DNA of 37,197 bases from JBDIAR01 sp039812545 (lineage in GTDB: Bacteria; Actinomycetota; Actinomycetes; Actinomycetales; Dermatophilaceae): assembly GCA_039812545.1 (NCBI GenBank), contig JBDIAR010000005.1, forward strand, positions 1 through 37,197. The letters run 5' to 3'. Shown in pieces: positions 1 to 7,177 of the stretch. Below the pieces are notes generated by a model. The model worked only from the letters and a program-made list of their open reading frames with translations, was not told the DNA's origin and searched no databases. The position numbers and the translations under genes are program-made. Positions within the stretch are counted from its first letter, which is position 1, and each line of letters starts with the position of its first letter.

Positions 1-35
1 GAATGACGGTCGGAATGCCGGTCGGAATGCCGAGA
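1..35. repeat. 12-bp tandem repeat at phoH 3' end
   Basis: About three copies of a 12-bp unit (GGAATGCCGGTC) run from the left edge to about 35. They are in the phoH frame and encode RHSD units on the minus strand. The unit resembles the GGTATGCCGGT word found elsewhere in the window with one T to A change. The array may continue past the edge. Confidence 0.7.
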
Positions 36-1058
36 CGAACTGCGGGGCGCGGGCCCCCCGGCGTCGAGCCGGTCGTACGCGTCGACGATCCGCGAGACCA
101 GCCGGTGGCGGACGACGTCCACGGAGGTGAGTTCGGCGAAGTGGATGTCCTCGATGCCGGTCAGCACATCGCGGACCTGGCGCAGCCCGCTGGTCGTCCC
201 GCCCGGCAGGTCGACCTGGGTGACGTCACCGGTGACGACCATCTTGGAGTCGAACCCGAGGCGGGTCAGGAACATCTTCATCTGCTCCGCCGAGGTGTTC
301 TGTGCCTCGTCGAGGATGATGAAAGCCCCGTTGAGCGTGCGCCCCCGCATGTATGCCAGGGGCGCCACCTCGATCGTGCCGGCGGCCATCAGCCGCGGGA
401 TCGAGTCGGGGTCCACCATGTCGTGCAGGGCGTCGTACAGCGGGCGCAGGTACGGGTCGATCTTGTCGTTGAGAGTGCCGGGCAGGAAACCGAGCCGCTC
501 GCCCGCCTCGACGGCCGGCCGGGTGAGGATGATCCGGTTGACCTGCTTGGCCTGCAACGCCGCGACCGCCTTGGCCATCGCCAGGTAGGTCTTGCCGGTG
601 CCGGCGGGACCGATGCCGAAGACGATGGTGTGCTTGTCGATGGCGTCGACATAGCGCTTCTGCCCGAGCGTCTTGGGCCGGATGGTGCGGCCCCGGCTCG
701 ACACGATGTTCATCGTCAGGACGTCCGCGGGGCGTTCGGGGACGTGACCGCGGAGCATCGCGATGGAGCGTTCGACGGCATCCCGGGTCAACGGCTGTCC
801 GGCGGCGATGACCACCAGCAACTCGTCGATCAGCCGGTCCACGAGGTCGACGTCGTCCGGTCGGCCGGTGAGGGTGATCTCGTTGCCGCGGACGTGCACG
901 TCGAGCCGTGGGACGGCACGTTCGATGGTTCGCAGGAGTTCATCGCGGGGGCCGAGCAGGGAGACCATGGTGACGGTCCCCGGGATCGTGATCGTATGCG
1001 CGTCCGCCCGGGCGGGCGATGCCGTGGCCGGCGCGGTGCTGGGGTCGTCGGTACTCAT
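1..1058 (-). CDS. phoH: PhoH family ATPase (3' end cut by window edge)
   Basis: The frame opens at ATG 1058 and runs off the left edge after 352 codons without a stop. Residues about 25-85 form the small N-terminal domain typical of actinobacterial PhoH-like proteins. The P-loop GIGPAGTGKT is at 148-157 and the Walker B segment FIILDEAQN follows about 90 residues later. Conserved TRPAVEAGERLGFLPG and VVTGDVTQ blocks complete the PhoH ATPase domain. The family is a cytoplasmic NTPase linked to RNA metabolism, usually next to ybeY, which may lie just outside the window. The HIT gene lies 99 bp upstream on the same strand. A -10-like TAGACT (1073-1068) ends 9 nt before the start, so it may have its own promoter. 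The last visible residues are an odd RHSD repeat from a 12-bp tandem repeat. Family call is firm; the C-terminus is unknown. Confidence 0.93.
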   Translation of the reverse strand, partial: MSTDDPSTAPATASPARADAHTITIPGTVTMVSLLGPRDELLRTIERAVPRLDVHVRGNEITLTGRPDDVDLVDRLIDELLVVIAAGQPLTRDAVERSIAMLRGHVPERPADVLTMNIVSSRGRTIRPKTLGQKRYVDAIDKHTIVFGIGPAGTGKTYLAMAKAVAALQAKQVNRIILTRPAVEAGERLGFLPGTLNDKIDPYLRPLYDALHDMVDPDSIPRLMAAGTIEVAPLAYMRGRTLNGAFIILDEAQNTSAEQMKMFLTRLGFDSKMVVTGDVTQVDLPGGTTSGLRQVRDVLTGIEDIHFAELTSVDVVRHRLVSRIVDAYDRLDAGGPAPRSSSRHSDRHSDRH

Positions 1059-1157
1059 CGAAGACCCAGTCTACTGAGCCGTCCAACGAGTTCCGCGGCG
1101 TCGTCCCCGCCGCCCCCGAGTCGGATTGCCGCCGGAGTGGGATTGACCCCGGCAGAG

Positions 1158-1511
1158 TCACTCGGGCAGCTCGCGTCCGCCGATGAGGTGCAGGTGCGCG
1201 TGGAAGACCGTCTGACCCGCCACGGCGCCGGTGTTGACGACCAACCGGTACCCGGCGTCCAGCCCCTCTTCGATGGCGATCCGGCCGGCCATGGCGAAGA
1301 CGGCCTGGAGTTCGGTGGCGCTCACGGCCGCCAGCCCGACGACATTGGCCACGTGGCGCTTCGGGATGACGAGAACATGGGTCGGCGCCTTGGGATTGAT
1401 GTCTCGGAAGGCGAGAACCTGACCGTTTTCGGCGACCTTGGTCGCCGGGATCTCTCCGTCGATGATCCGGCAGAAGAGGCAGTCCCCCGTCGGGACGTCG
1501 TTCGCAACCAT
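1158..1511 (-). CDS. HIT family protein (nucleotide hydrolase/transferase)
   Basis: 117 residues, the normal size of a small HIT protein of the HINT branch. The histidine triad is FHAHLHL, with His104, His106 and His108. A CLFC pair (Cys11, Cys14) near the N-terminus could bind zinc, as in many bacterial members. The ligand-contacting DINPKAPTHVLVIPKRH block is at 37-53. HINT-type enzymes hydrolyse nucleoside phosphoramidates and related substrates; the physiological substrate here cannot be read. The gene lies between rsmE and phoH in the conserved actinobacterial order, although a plus-strand trio now separates it from rsmE. A hexamer TAGAGT (1523-1518) ends exactly 6 nt before the ATG and no Shine-Dalgarno is seen, so the mRNA is probably leaderless. 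Confidence 0.93.
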   Translation of the reverse strand: MVANDVPTGDCLFCRIIDGEIPATKVAENGQVLAFRDINPKAPTHVLVIPKRHVANVVGLAAVSATELQAVFAMAGRIAIEEGLDAGYRLVVNTGAVAGQTVFHAHLHLIGGRELPE

Positions 1512-1517
1512 GACCTC

Positions 1518-1523
1518 ACTCTA
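1518..1523 (-). promoter_or_regulatory. -10-like element of a leaderless HIT transcript
   Basis: TAGAGT on the minus strand, 6 nt before ATG 1511. This spacing would put the transcript start at or next to the start codon. No good -35 is visible. Confidence 0.4.
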
Positions 1524-1564
1524 TGCGCGGACCCGTGGACCAGCCAGGGCGCACACTGAACTCC

Positions 1565-2245
1565 ATGGGCTTCACCCGCGCACACCTGGCGGCTCAACAG
1601 AGCCGGACGGTTCCCGATCTGCTTCCGCAGCGGGGTCGGCGGCTTCGGCTGCTGCTCGTCGGGATCAACCCCGGCCTGTGGACCGCCGCCGCCCAGGCGC
1701 ACTTCGCCCGGCCCGGCAATCGATTCTGGCCGGCGCTGTATGCCGGTGGCGTCCTGCCGAGACCTGTCGACGTTTCCGCCGGCATGAGTACTCAGGACGC
1801 GGCACTCGTGACCGGGCTCGGCATCGGGATCACCAATCTGGTGGCCCGGGCCACCGCCCGAGCCGACGAACTCACGGCCGCGGAACTGGCGGTGGGCGCG
1901 GCGAACCTCGAGTCCTTGGTGAGCACCCGGCGACCGGACGTGGTCGCGGTTCTCGGCGTCACGGCATACCGGAGCGCATTCGGGCGCCGCAAGGCACGGA
2001 TCGGCGACCAACCCGAGTCACTGGCTGGAGCGCGGCTGATCGTGGCCCCCAATCCCAGCGGGCTCAATGCCCATGTCGGCCTCGCCGACCTGGCGCGGGT
2101 CTACCGGTCGATCGCCGTCGCCGCGGGGATCATCGCGACCGTCGACCCCGGGGCCGTGGGCGAAGCCGACGATTCACGACACGCCGGGGCAACCGGATCG
2201 AGTCGTCGCGCGCCAGTGGCTCGTGAGAGCGTTGACCGTGGCTGA
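1565..2245 (+). CDS. mug: G/U(T) mismatch-specific DNA glycosylase, Mug type
   Basis: 226 residues. The two family motifs are present: GINPGLWT near the N-terminus (catalytic Asn in the GINPG block) and NPSGLNAH near residue 170, the loop that intercalates at the lesion. PGNRFWPAL lies between them as in other Mug proteins. These enzymes remove uracil or ethenocytosine opposite guanine in base excision repair. I chose ATG 1565 because homologues begin with GFTRAHL-like sequence; an in-frame ATG at 1523 would overlap the promoter of the divergent HIT gene. The protein is longer than the E. coli enzyme (168 aa) because of a polar C-terminal tail of about 40 residues. Its 3' end overlaps the next start by 8 nt, suggesting co-translation with the sigma factor gene. 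Confidence 0.88.
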   Translation: MGFTRAHLAAQQSRTVPDLLPQRGRRLRLLLVGINPGLWTAAAQAHFARPGNRFWPALYAGGVLPRPVDVSAGMSTQDAALVTGLGIGITNLVARATARADELTAAELAVGAANLESLVSTRRPDVVAVLGVTAYRSAFGRRKARIGDQPESLAGARLIVAPNPSGLNAHVGLADLARVYRSIAVAAGIIATVDPGAVGEADDSRHAGATGSSRRAPVARESVDRG

Positions 2246-2786
2246 ACGTCCCCAGACCCGGCAGGCGGGTGAGTCCGCCGCCGATGCCGCGATCACCCAG
2301 CTCTACACGGCTCACTTCCGGGGCCTGACGCGACTGGCCTGGCTGCTCGTTCGAGACCAGGGCCTGGCCGAGGACATCGTCCAAGAGGCGTTCGTCGACA
2401 CCCACCGCCGCTGGGACTCCATCCGCGAACCCGAGCGAGCCACGGCATACCTCCGGCGCAGCGTCGTCAACGGCTGTCGAAGCGCGGCCCGCCACCAGGG
2501 CGTCGTCGACCGCCACCTCGCCAGCGAGATCGGTTCCGCCGATCTGCCGGGTCGGCTGACGGCGAAGAGCGCCGAGGACATCGCGATCGGCCAGGATGCG
2601 CGACGGGAGATGATCGCCGCCATCGAGCGACTGCCCCCGAGGCAGCGGGAGGTCGTGGTGTTGCGCTACTACGCGGATCTGTCCGAGCGACAGATCGCCG
2701 ATGCCCTCGGGATCTCACCGGGGGCGGTCAAGGGATACGCCCATCGCGCCGTCAACGCATTGCGCGACGACCTGGAAGGACGGTGA
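2238..2786 (+). CDS. ECF sigma factor, SigE-like subfamily
   Basis: 182 residues with two sigma regions. Region 2 covers about 14-85 (LYTAHFRGLTRLAWLLVRD, then AEDIVQEAFVDTHRRW). Region 4 covers about 130-178 (LPPRQREVVVLRYY, then the helix-turn-helix SERQIADALGISPGAVKGY). The VVNGCRSAAR segment is typical of the SigE-like group of actinobacterial ECF factors. It directs RNA polymerase to a small regulon that cannot be deduced here. GTG 2238 is chosen because GTGAGAG (2223-2229) lies 8 nt upstream; GTG 2223 is the alternative. The stop overlaps the next start in GTGA, so it is translated with the membrane protein that follows, the usual sigma/partner arrangement. Confidence 0.92.
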   Translation: MAERPQTRQAGESAADAAITQLYTAHFRGLTRLAWLLVRDQGLAEDIVQEAFVDTHRRWDSIREPERATAYLRRSVVNGCRSAARHQGVVDRHLASEIGSADLPGRLTAKSAEDIAIGQDARREMIAAIERLPPRQREVVVLRYYADLSERQIADALGISPGAVKGYAHRAVNALRDDLEGR

Positions 2787-4039
2787 CCGAGATGGTTGAT
2801 CGCCCCGAAGACGCCGCCGACGACCGGTTCGCCGATGCCCGCTGGGACGTGCCGGACGACCTCGGCGCGACCGGTCCGGACGCCGACTTCGTCAGCCGGA
2901 TCCGGACGAGCCTGAACGCCGAGGCGAACACCGTCGCCCCCCGCGATCGATTGGCCGAGATCCTCGCCCAGGCCAATACCGCTTCGCTCGCAGAGTCTGG
3001 TCGGGGATCTGGGCGCCGGTTCGGCACGACCGAAGAGGCGCAACGGCGCCGCTCCGGAAAGCCTCGTCCCGGATCCGGATGGGTCTGGCCGCTGTCGGCG
3101 GCGGCCGCGGTTGCGCTGATCGCCGGCGGGATCTTCCTCAACCGTCCGGGAACGACACCCAACGGCACGGCGGGCGGCCCCGCGGGGACGGCAACGGTCA
3201 CCCAGACCGTGTCGGCGGGAACCCTGAGCACCGAATCGCCGGCCCAGCGCAATGACACGGTGACGGCCACCCTGCCCGCATACCGGGTCGCGGTCGTCGG
3301 GACCAACCGAGTCGGGCTCGTGCGGGAGTTCGTCGATGTCGACGCCCCGGCGCTCGACGGCGTCGTGGGCGCCGACGAGCTCATCCGCTCGGCCATTCAC
3401 GAGTCGATGAGCGCGGGTACGGATCCGTCGACCATGGACCTGTGGGCCGGGGTGTCGGTGACCAAGGTCGTCCATGTCGACACCCTGGCGACGGTGTACC
3501 TCGACAGGGCGCCCGCCCTCCCGGGGTCGCTGCCGGGCATCTCGGGGGTCGGCCGTGACCGGCTCGCCACGCTGGGCATCCAGCAGCTGGTCTGGTCGGC
3601 CAGCGGAGCCGTCCAAGAACCGAAGCTGACCCTGACGTTCGTCATCGCGGACGGTTCGCGCACCCTTTTCGGTACCCAGCCGGCCGCGGGCCGCTACGTC
3701 CGACCCGAGGGCGCGGAAGCCGTGGCGGGGGTCCTGGCGCCCATCTGGATCCTCGCCCCCAACCCGGGCGCCGTCCTGCCGGCGGGGCGACCGGTCGTGG
3801 TCAGCGGTGATGCGATGGTCTTCGAGGCCAATGTGAACTGGGAGTACACCCGGGCCGGGGAGACGACCGTACAGCGCCAGGGCAGCACCCGGGCGACGCT
3901 GGCGGCACCCGAGCGGGGGGCCTTCTCGGTCGACCTCGGGGTTCTCGCCCCCGGGGACTATCGCTTCACGGCATACGAGACGAGCATGGCCGACGGCTCG
4001 CGGACGGTGAGCCGTTGGGTCGATTTCACCGTCGCGTAG
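2783..4039 (+). CDS. Membrane protein with GerMN and Gmad2 domains, likely sigma-factor partner
   Basis: 418 residues from a GTG that overlaps the sigma stop by 4 nt. The first 99 residues are charged and presumably cytoplasmic. One transmembrane helix follows at about 100-119 (VWPLSAAAAVALIAGGIFL). Outside the membrane, residues about 168-300 look like a GerMN domain (YRVAVVGTNRVGLVREF, then RSAIHES and TLTFVIADGSRTLF). Residues about 322-417 match the Ig-like Gmad2 domain (WILAPNPGAVLPAGRPVVVS, ending RWVDFTV). In Streptomyces and relatives such proteins follow SigE-like genes and are thought to sense the envelope. I see no zinc-type anti-sigma motif in the N-terminal part, so an anti-sigma role is inferred from position only. 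The stop is 9 bp from the convergent rsmE stop. Confidence 0.82.
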   Translation: MTEMVDRPEDAADDRFADARWDVPDDLGATGPDADFVSRIRTSLNAEANTVAPRDRLAEILAQANTASLAESGRGSGRRFGTTEEAQRRRSGKPRPGSGWVWPLSAAAAVALIAGGIFLNRPGTTPNGTAGGPAGTATVTQTVSAGTLSTESPAQRNDTVTATLPAYRVAVVGTNRVGLVREFVDVDAPALDGVVGADELIRSAIHESMSAGTDPSTMDLWAGVSVTKVVHVDTLATVYLDRAPALPGSLPGISGVGRDRLATLGIQQLVWSASGAVQEPKLTLTFVIADGSRTLFGTQPAAGRYVRPEGAEAVAGVLAPIWILAPNPGAVLPAGRPVVVSGDAMVFEANVNWEYTRAGETTVQRQGSTRATLAAPERGAFSVDLGVLAPGDYRFTAYETSMADGSRTVSRWVDFTVA

Positions 4040-4048
4040 CGGCCGTCT

Positions 4049-4792
4049 TCAGCGCCACCGGACGGCGGCGCTGAGGATGGCGATGGCCGCGGGGCCGGCG
4101 CTCGAGGACCGCAACACATCGGGTCCGAGTCGGACGGCGGTGGCTCCGGCGTCGGTGAGTCGAGCGAGTTCGTCCGGGGCGATGCCGCCCTCGGGGCCGA
4201 CCACGACGAGAACGTCGCCGCCGCTCGGGAGGTCGATCGAGGCGATCGGCGCGGCGGCCTCCTCGTGCAACACCAAAGCCAGGGCGGCGCGGGAGACGCG
4301 TTCGGCGAGCGCGGCCGTCGTCACCGGTCCGCCCACCTGTGGGAGATAGGGCCGACGCGACTGTTTGGTCGCGGCTACGGTGATCTTCACCCACTTGTCC
4401 AGGGCCCGGGCTCCCCGGTCCTCGCGCCACCGGACGATGCTGCGGTCGGCCTGCCAGGCCAGGATCTCGTCGGCGCCGAGTTCGGTCGCGGTTTCGACGG
4501 CCGATTCGTCTCGTCCGCCCTTGGCGAGGGCCTGGACCAGTACGAAGCGCGGGTCCGCCGGCCGGTGGTGTTCGACGGCGAGGATCCGGGTCACCAGTGC
4601 CGATGCCGAGCCACCGACGATCTCGGCGGTGACACGCCGACCCGCGCCGTCCCCGACGAGGAGGCGATCGCCCACTCCCAGGCGGAGCGACCCGGCCGCG
4701 TGTCGGGACTGCTCGCCGTCGAGGACGAGTTCGTCGCCGACGCCGAGCCCGGCGGGCCAGGACTGCGACAGCAGGAAGAGCGGGAGGGTCAC
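4049..4792 (-). CDS. rsmE: 16S rRNA m3U1498 methyltransferase RsmE
   Basis: 247 residues, the usual length. The N-terminal PUA-like part contains the SRHAAGSLRLGVGD block (29-42). The SPOUT domain carries KGGRDESAVETATELG (91-106), QSRRPYLPQV (144-153) and the cofactor loop VVVGPEGGI (196-204), ending with LGPDVLRSSSAGPAA (222-236), where most homologues have LGPRILRTETA. RsmE methylates N3 of U1498 in the 30S decoding region. It lies 10 bp downstream of dnaJ on the same strand, as in many actinobacteria, so it is likely read with hrcA and dnaJ under heat-shock control. Confidence 0.93.
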   Translation of the reverse strand: MTLPLFLLSQSWPAGLGVGDELVLDGEQSRHAAGSLRLGVGDRLLVGDGAGRRVTAEIVGGSASALVTRILAVEHHRPADPRFVLVQALAKGGRDESAVETATELGADEILAWQADRSIVRWREDRGARALDKWVKITVAATKQSRRPYLPQVGGPVTTAALAERVSRAALALVLHEEAAAPIASIDLPSGGDVLVVVGPEGGIAPDELARLTDAGATAVRLGPDVLRSSSAGPAAIAILSAAVRWR

Positions 4793-4802
4793 CGGGACCT
4801 CG

Positions 4803-5930
4803 TCACGCCTTGAAGGCGTCGCGCATCTTGTCGAAGAAGCCCTTCGGCTGGGTCTCCAGCCGGCCCTGCGGCCGATCCTCCCCGCGGTCCTGGGCGAACT
4901 GGCGCAACAGCGCCTCCTGCTCCGGGGTGAGGCGGGTCGGCGTCGTCACCACCAGATGGACGACCAGGTCGCCGCGCCCCGCACCGCGCAGGTGTGTGAC
5001 GCCCAGGCCGCGCAGCGTCCGAGTATCCCCGGACTGGGTGCCGGGACGGATCTCCAGGTCGCTTCGCCCGTCGAAGGTCGCCAGCGGGACGGTGGTTCCC
5101 AGCGCGGCCGCCGTCATCGGGATCTGCACCGTGCAATGCAGGTCGTCGCCGCGCCGGGTGAAGGATTCGTTTCCCCGAACGCGCACCTCGACATACAGAT
5201 CGCCCGCCGGACCCCCACCCGGGCCGACCTCGCCCTCGCCGGCCAGCTGGATCCGCGTCCCGGTGTCCACCCCGGCGGGGACCTTGATCCGCAACGTCCG
5301 CCGGGTGCGGACCCGCCCGTCGGCGGAACACTCCATGCACGGGTGCGTGATGATCGTGCCGAAACCGTGGCAGGACGCGCAGGGCCGAGAGGTCATGACC
5401 TGGCCGAGGAAGGACCGCTGGACCTGTTGGACCTCCCCGCGGCCCTGACAGGTCGGACAGGTCTTCGTCCCGGTTCCGGCCTGCGAACCCTCGCCGCGAC
5501 AGGCCTGGCAGACGACCGCCGTGTCGATCGTCAGGCTCTCCTCGCCGCCGAAGACGGCCTGACCCAGATCGATGTCGAGCGGCACGAGGGCGTCCTGCCC
5601 GCGCTGGCGACGGGGGCGCGGACCGCGTCCGCCCGATGCGGCGCCGCCGAAGAAGGCGTCCATGACGTCGGCGAACGAGAACCCCGGACCCTGGCCGAAA
5701 CCGGCTCCGCCTCCCGGGGCATACGGGTCGTGTCCGAGGTCGTAGGCGCGCTTCTTGCCGGGGTCGGACAGGACGTCGTATGCCTGTGAGACGCGTTTGA
5801 AGCGCTCCTCCGGCTCCGGGCCGGGGTTCACATCGGGGTGCAGCTGGCGGGCCAACCGCCGGTAGGCCCGCTTGATGTCCTCGGCGGTGGCCTCACGCGA
5901 CAGCCCGAGTTCTGCGTAGTAGTCGTTCAC
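4803..5930 (-). CDS. dnaJ: Molecular chaperone DnaJ
   Basis: 375 residues. The J domain has HPD at 31-33. A Gly/Phe-rich stretch covers about 69-100. The zinc centre has four Cys pairs: Cys141/144, 158/161, 184/187 and 198/201. The last repeat is CMECSADG rather than CxxCxGxG, while all eight cysteines are kept. C-terminal substrate-binding domains follow and the protein ends KGFFDKMRDAFKA. It stimulates DnaK ATPase and delivers unfolded clients. The start is GTG 5930, overlapping the hrcA stop in GTGA. Pairing with hrcA rather than dnaK and grpE marks it as the second DnaJ (DnaJ2 type) of actinobacteria. The three CIRCE-like sites before hrcA should control it. Confidence 0.95.
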   Translation of the reverse strand: MNDYYAELGLSREATAEDIKRAYRRLARQLHPDVNPGPEPEERFKRVSQAYDVLSDPGKKRAYDLGHDPYAPGGGAGFGQGPGFSFADVMDAFFGGAASGGRGPRPRRQRGQDALVPLDIDLGQAVFGGEESLTIDTAVVCQACRGEGSQAGTGTKTCPTCQGRGEVQQVQRSFLGQVMTSRPCASCHGFGTIITHPCMECSADGRVRTRRTLRIKVPAGVDTGTRIQLAGEGEVGPGGGPAGDLYVEVRVRGNESFTRRGDDLHCTVQIPMTAAALGTTVPLATFDGRSDLEIRPGTQSGDTRTLRGLGVTHLRGAGRGDLVVHLVVTTPTRLTPEQEALLRQFAQDRGEDRPQGRLETQPKGFFDKMRDAFKA

Positions 5931-7000
5931 CGAGTGCCCTTCACCGGATCGATTTCGACGGTTCGTGTCGGCGAGGACTCCAGGATCGCCGACACGTAGT
6001 GGGCGACGGCGCGCACCGCCGCGATGGTCGACGGGTAGTCCATCCGGGTCGGCCCGAGCACCCCGAGGGTCGCCACCGGCCGCCCGTCCGCGCCATACCC
6101 GGCCGCGACGAGCGAGGTCGACTGCAGCCCCTGGACCGGGTTCTCCCGCCCGATCCGCACCGAGACCGGCTCGGAGTCACCCAGGCTGGCGAAGAGACGC
6201 AGCAGCACCATGTGTTCTTCGAGGGCGTCCAGGACCGGCCCGATGGTGAATGGGAAGTCGGAGCGGAACCGGGTCAGGTTCGCCTGGCCGGCCAAGATGA
6301 CCCGCTCCTCGCTCTCCGCGGCGAACACCTCGCGCAGGCTGGCGAGGACCCCGAGGACCGCGTCGCGCTGGTGTGGGGGGAACTCCACCGGCACCTCCTG
6401 CAGGCGGGTGGCGGCGTCGGCGAAGGGGTGGCCCGCGGCCTGGCGGTTGATCGCCGCCCGCAACGAGGTGACGAAGCGCTCGCCCTCCTCGCCGTCCAGA
6501 TCCCAACCGACGGGGACGATCCGCTGTTCGACCCGGCCCGAGTCCACGATGAGCACGAGCATCATCCGGCGGCCGTCCAGCCGGAGCAGTTCGACGTGCC
6601 GGACCGAGGACCGGCTCAGGCTCGGGTACTGGACGACGGCCACCTGGTGGGTCAAGGAGGACAGCAACCGCACGGTCCGCTCGACGACGTCGTCGAGGTC
6701 CACGGCGCCGGACATGAACCGGGCGATCGCCGCGCGCTCCGAGGCACTGAGCGGCTTGGCCTCGCTCAGTCGGTCCACGAACAGGCGGTACCCGGCGTCC
6801 GTGGGGACCCGGCCCGCCGAGGTATGCGGGGCGTGGATGAATCCGTCCTCCTCCAGGATCGCCATGTCGTTTCGGATCGTCGCGGCGGAGACCCCGAGGG
6901 CGTGCCGGTCCACCAAAGCCTTCGACCCGACGGGTTCGGAGGTCTGGACGTAGTCCGTGACGATCGCTCGCAGGACGTCGAGGCGGCGTTGTTCGCTCAT
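5927..7000 (-). CDS. hrcA: Heat-inducible transcription repressor HrcA
   Basis: 357 residues from ATG 7000, which has AAGGA 5 nt upstream; the longer frame to 7051 would run through the operator and is rejected. The winged helix is at about 5-75 (RRLDVLRAIVTDYV, EPVGSKALVDRHALGVSAAT, IRNDMAILEEDGFI, HTSAGRVPTDAGYR). The remainder matches the dimerisation and inserted domains, with FTIGPVLDALEEHMVLLRLF and a C-terminal LGVLGPTRMDY block typical of HrcA. HrcA binds CIRCE operators and is kept active by GroEL, so heat relieves repression. Three CIRCE-like sites lie directly upstream, indicating autoregulation together with dnaJ. Confidence 0.96.
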   Translation of the reverse strand: MSEQRRLDVLRAIVTDYVQTSEPVGSKALVDRHALGVSAATIRNDMAILEEDGFIHAPHTSAGRVPTDAGYRLFVDRLSEAKPLSASERAAIARFMSGAVDLDDVVERTVRLLSSLTHQVAVVQYPSLSRSSVRHVELLRLDGRRMMLVLIVDSGRVEQRIVPVGWDLDGEEGERFVTSLRAAINRQAAGHPFADAATRLQEVPVEFPPHQRDAVLGVLASLREVFAAESEERVILAGQANLTRFRSDFPFTIGPVLDALEEHMVLLRLFASLGDSEPVSVRIGRENPVQGLQSTSLVAAGYGADGRPVATLGVLGPTRMDYPSTIAAVRAVAHYVSAILESSPTRTVEIDPVKGTR

Positions 7001-7018
7001 CGCCATCCTTCCCACGCT

Positions 7019-7044
7019 CGGGCACTCCTGACACCGAGTACCCT
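7019..7044. promoter_or_regulatory. hrcA: Degenerate CIRCE-like operator (third, gene-proximal)
   Basis: Half-sites CGGGCACTC and GAGTACCCT are separated by 8 rather than 9 bp. It abuts the next site. Its gene-proximal edge is 8 bp from the AAGGA ribosome-binding site of hrcA. Confidence 0.5.
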
Positions 7045-7071
7045 CTGGCACTCACAGAATCTGAGCGCCCG
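7045..7071. promoter_or_regulatory. hrcA: CIRCE-like operator (second)
   Basis: CTGGCACTC, a 9-bp spacer, then GAGCGCCCG. This is the 9-9-9 CIRCE layout with one weak half-site. It abuts both neighbouring sites. Confidence 0.7.
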
Positions 7072-7098
7072 CTGGCACTCAGTGACTTCGAGTGCCAA
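7072..7098. promoter_or_regulatory. hrcA: CIRCE operator (first, best match)
   Basis: CTGGCACTC, a 9-bp spacer, then GAGTGCCAA. On the hrcA strand this reads TTGGCACTC-N9-GAGTGCCAG, close to the consensus TTAGCACTC-N9-GAGTGCTAA. A TAAGAT hexamer (7104-7099) just upstream could be the -10, placing all three operators at or after the transcript start. Confidence 0.9.
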
Positions 7099-7177
7099 TC
7101 TTACGACCCTCGGCGCGCCACCTCCGTATGCCGCCCGGCCGCGGCATACGCTCCCGCAGGTGCGAAGGGGTCAGCCG

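Noticed and set aside
3..1559. 518-codon plus-strand open frame across phoH and the HIT gene
   Set aside because: It is antisense to two clear families, is rich in Asp, Arg, His and Val as expected from the reverse strand of high-GC genes, and has no recognisable domain.
7001..7051. Longer hrcA start at 7051
   Set aside because: It would encode protein from inside the CIRCE operators; ATG 7000 has a good ribosome-binding site and normal family start.
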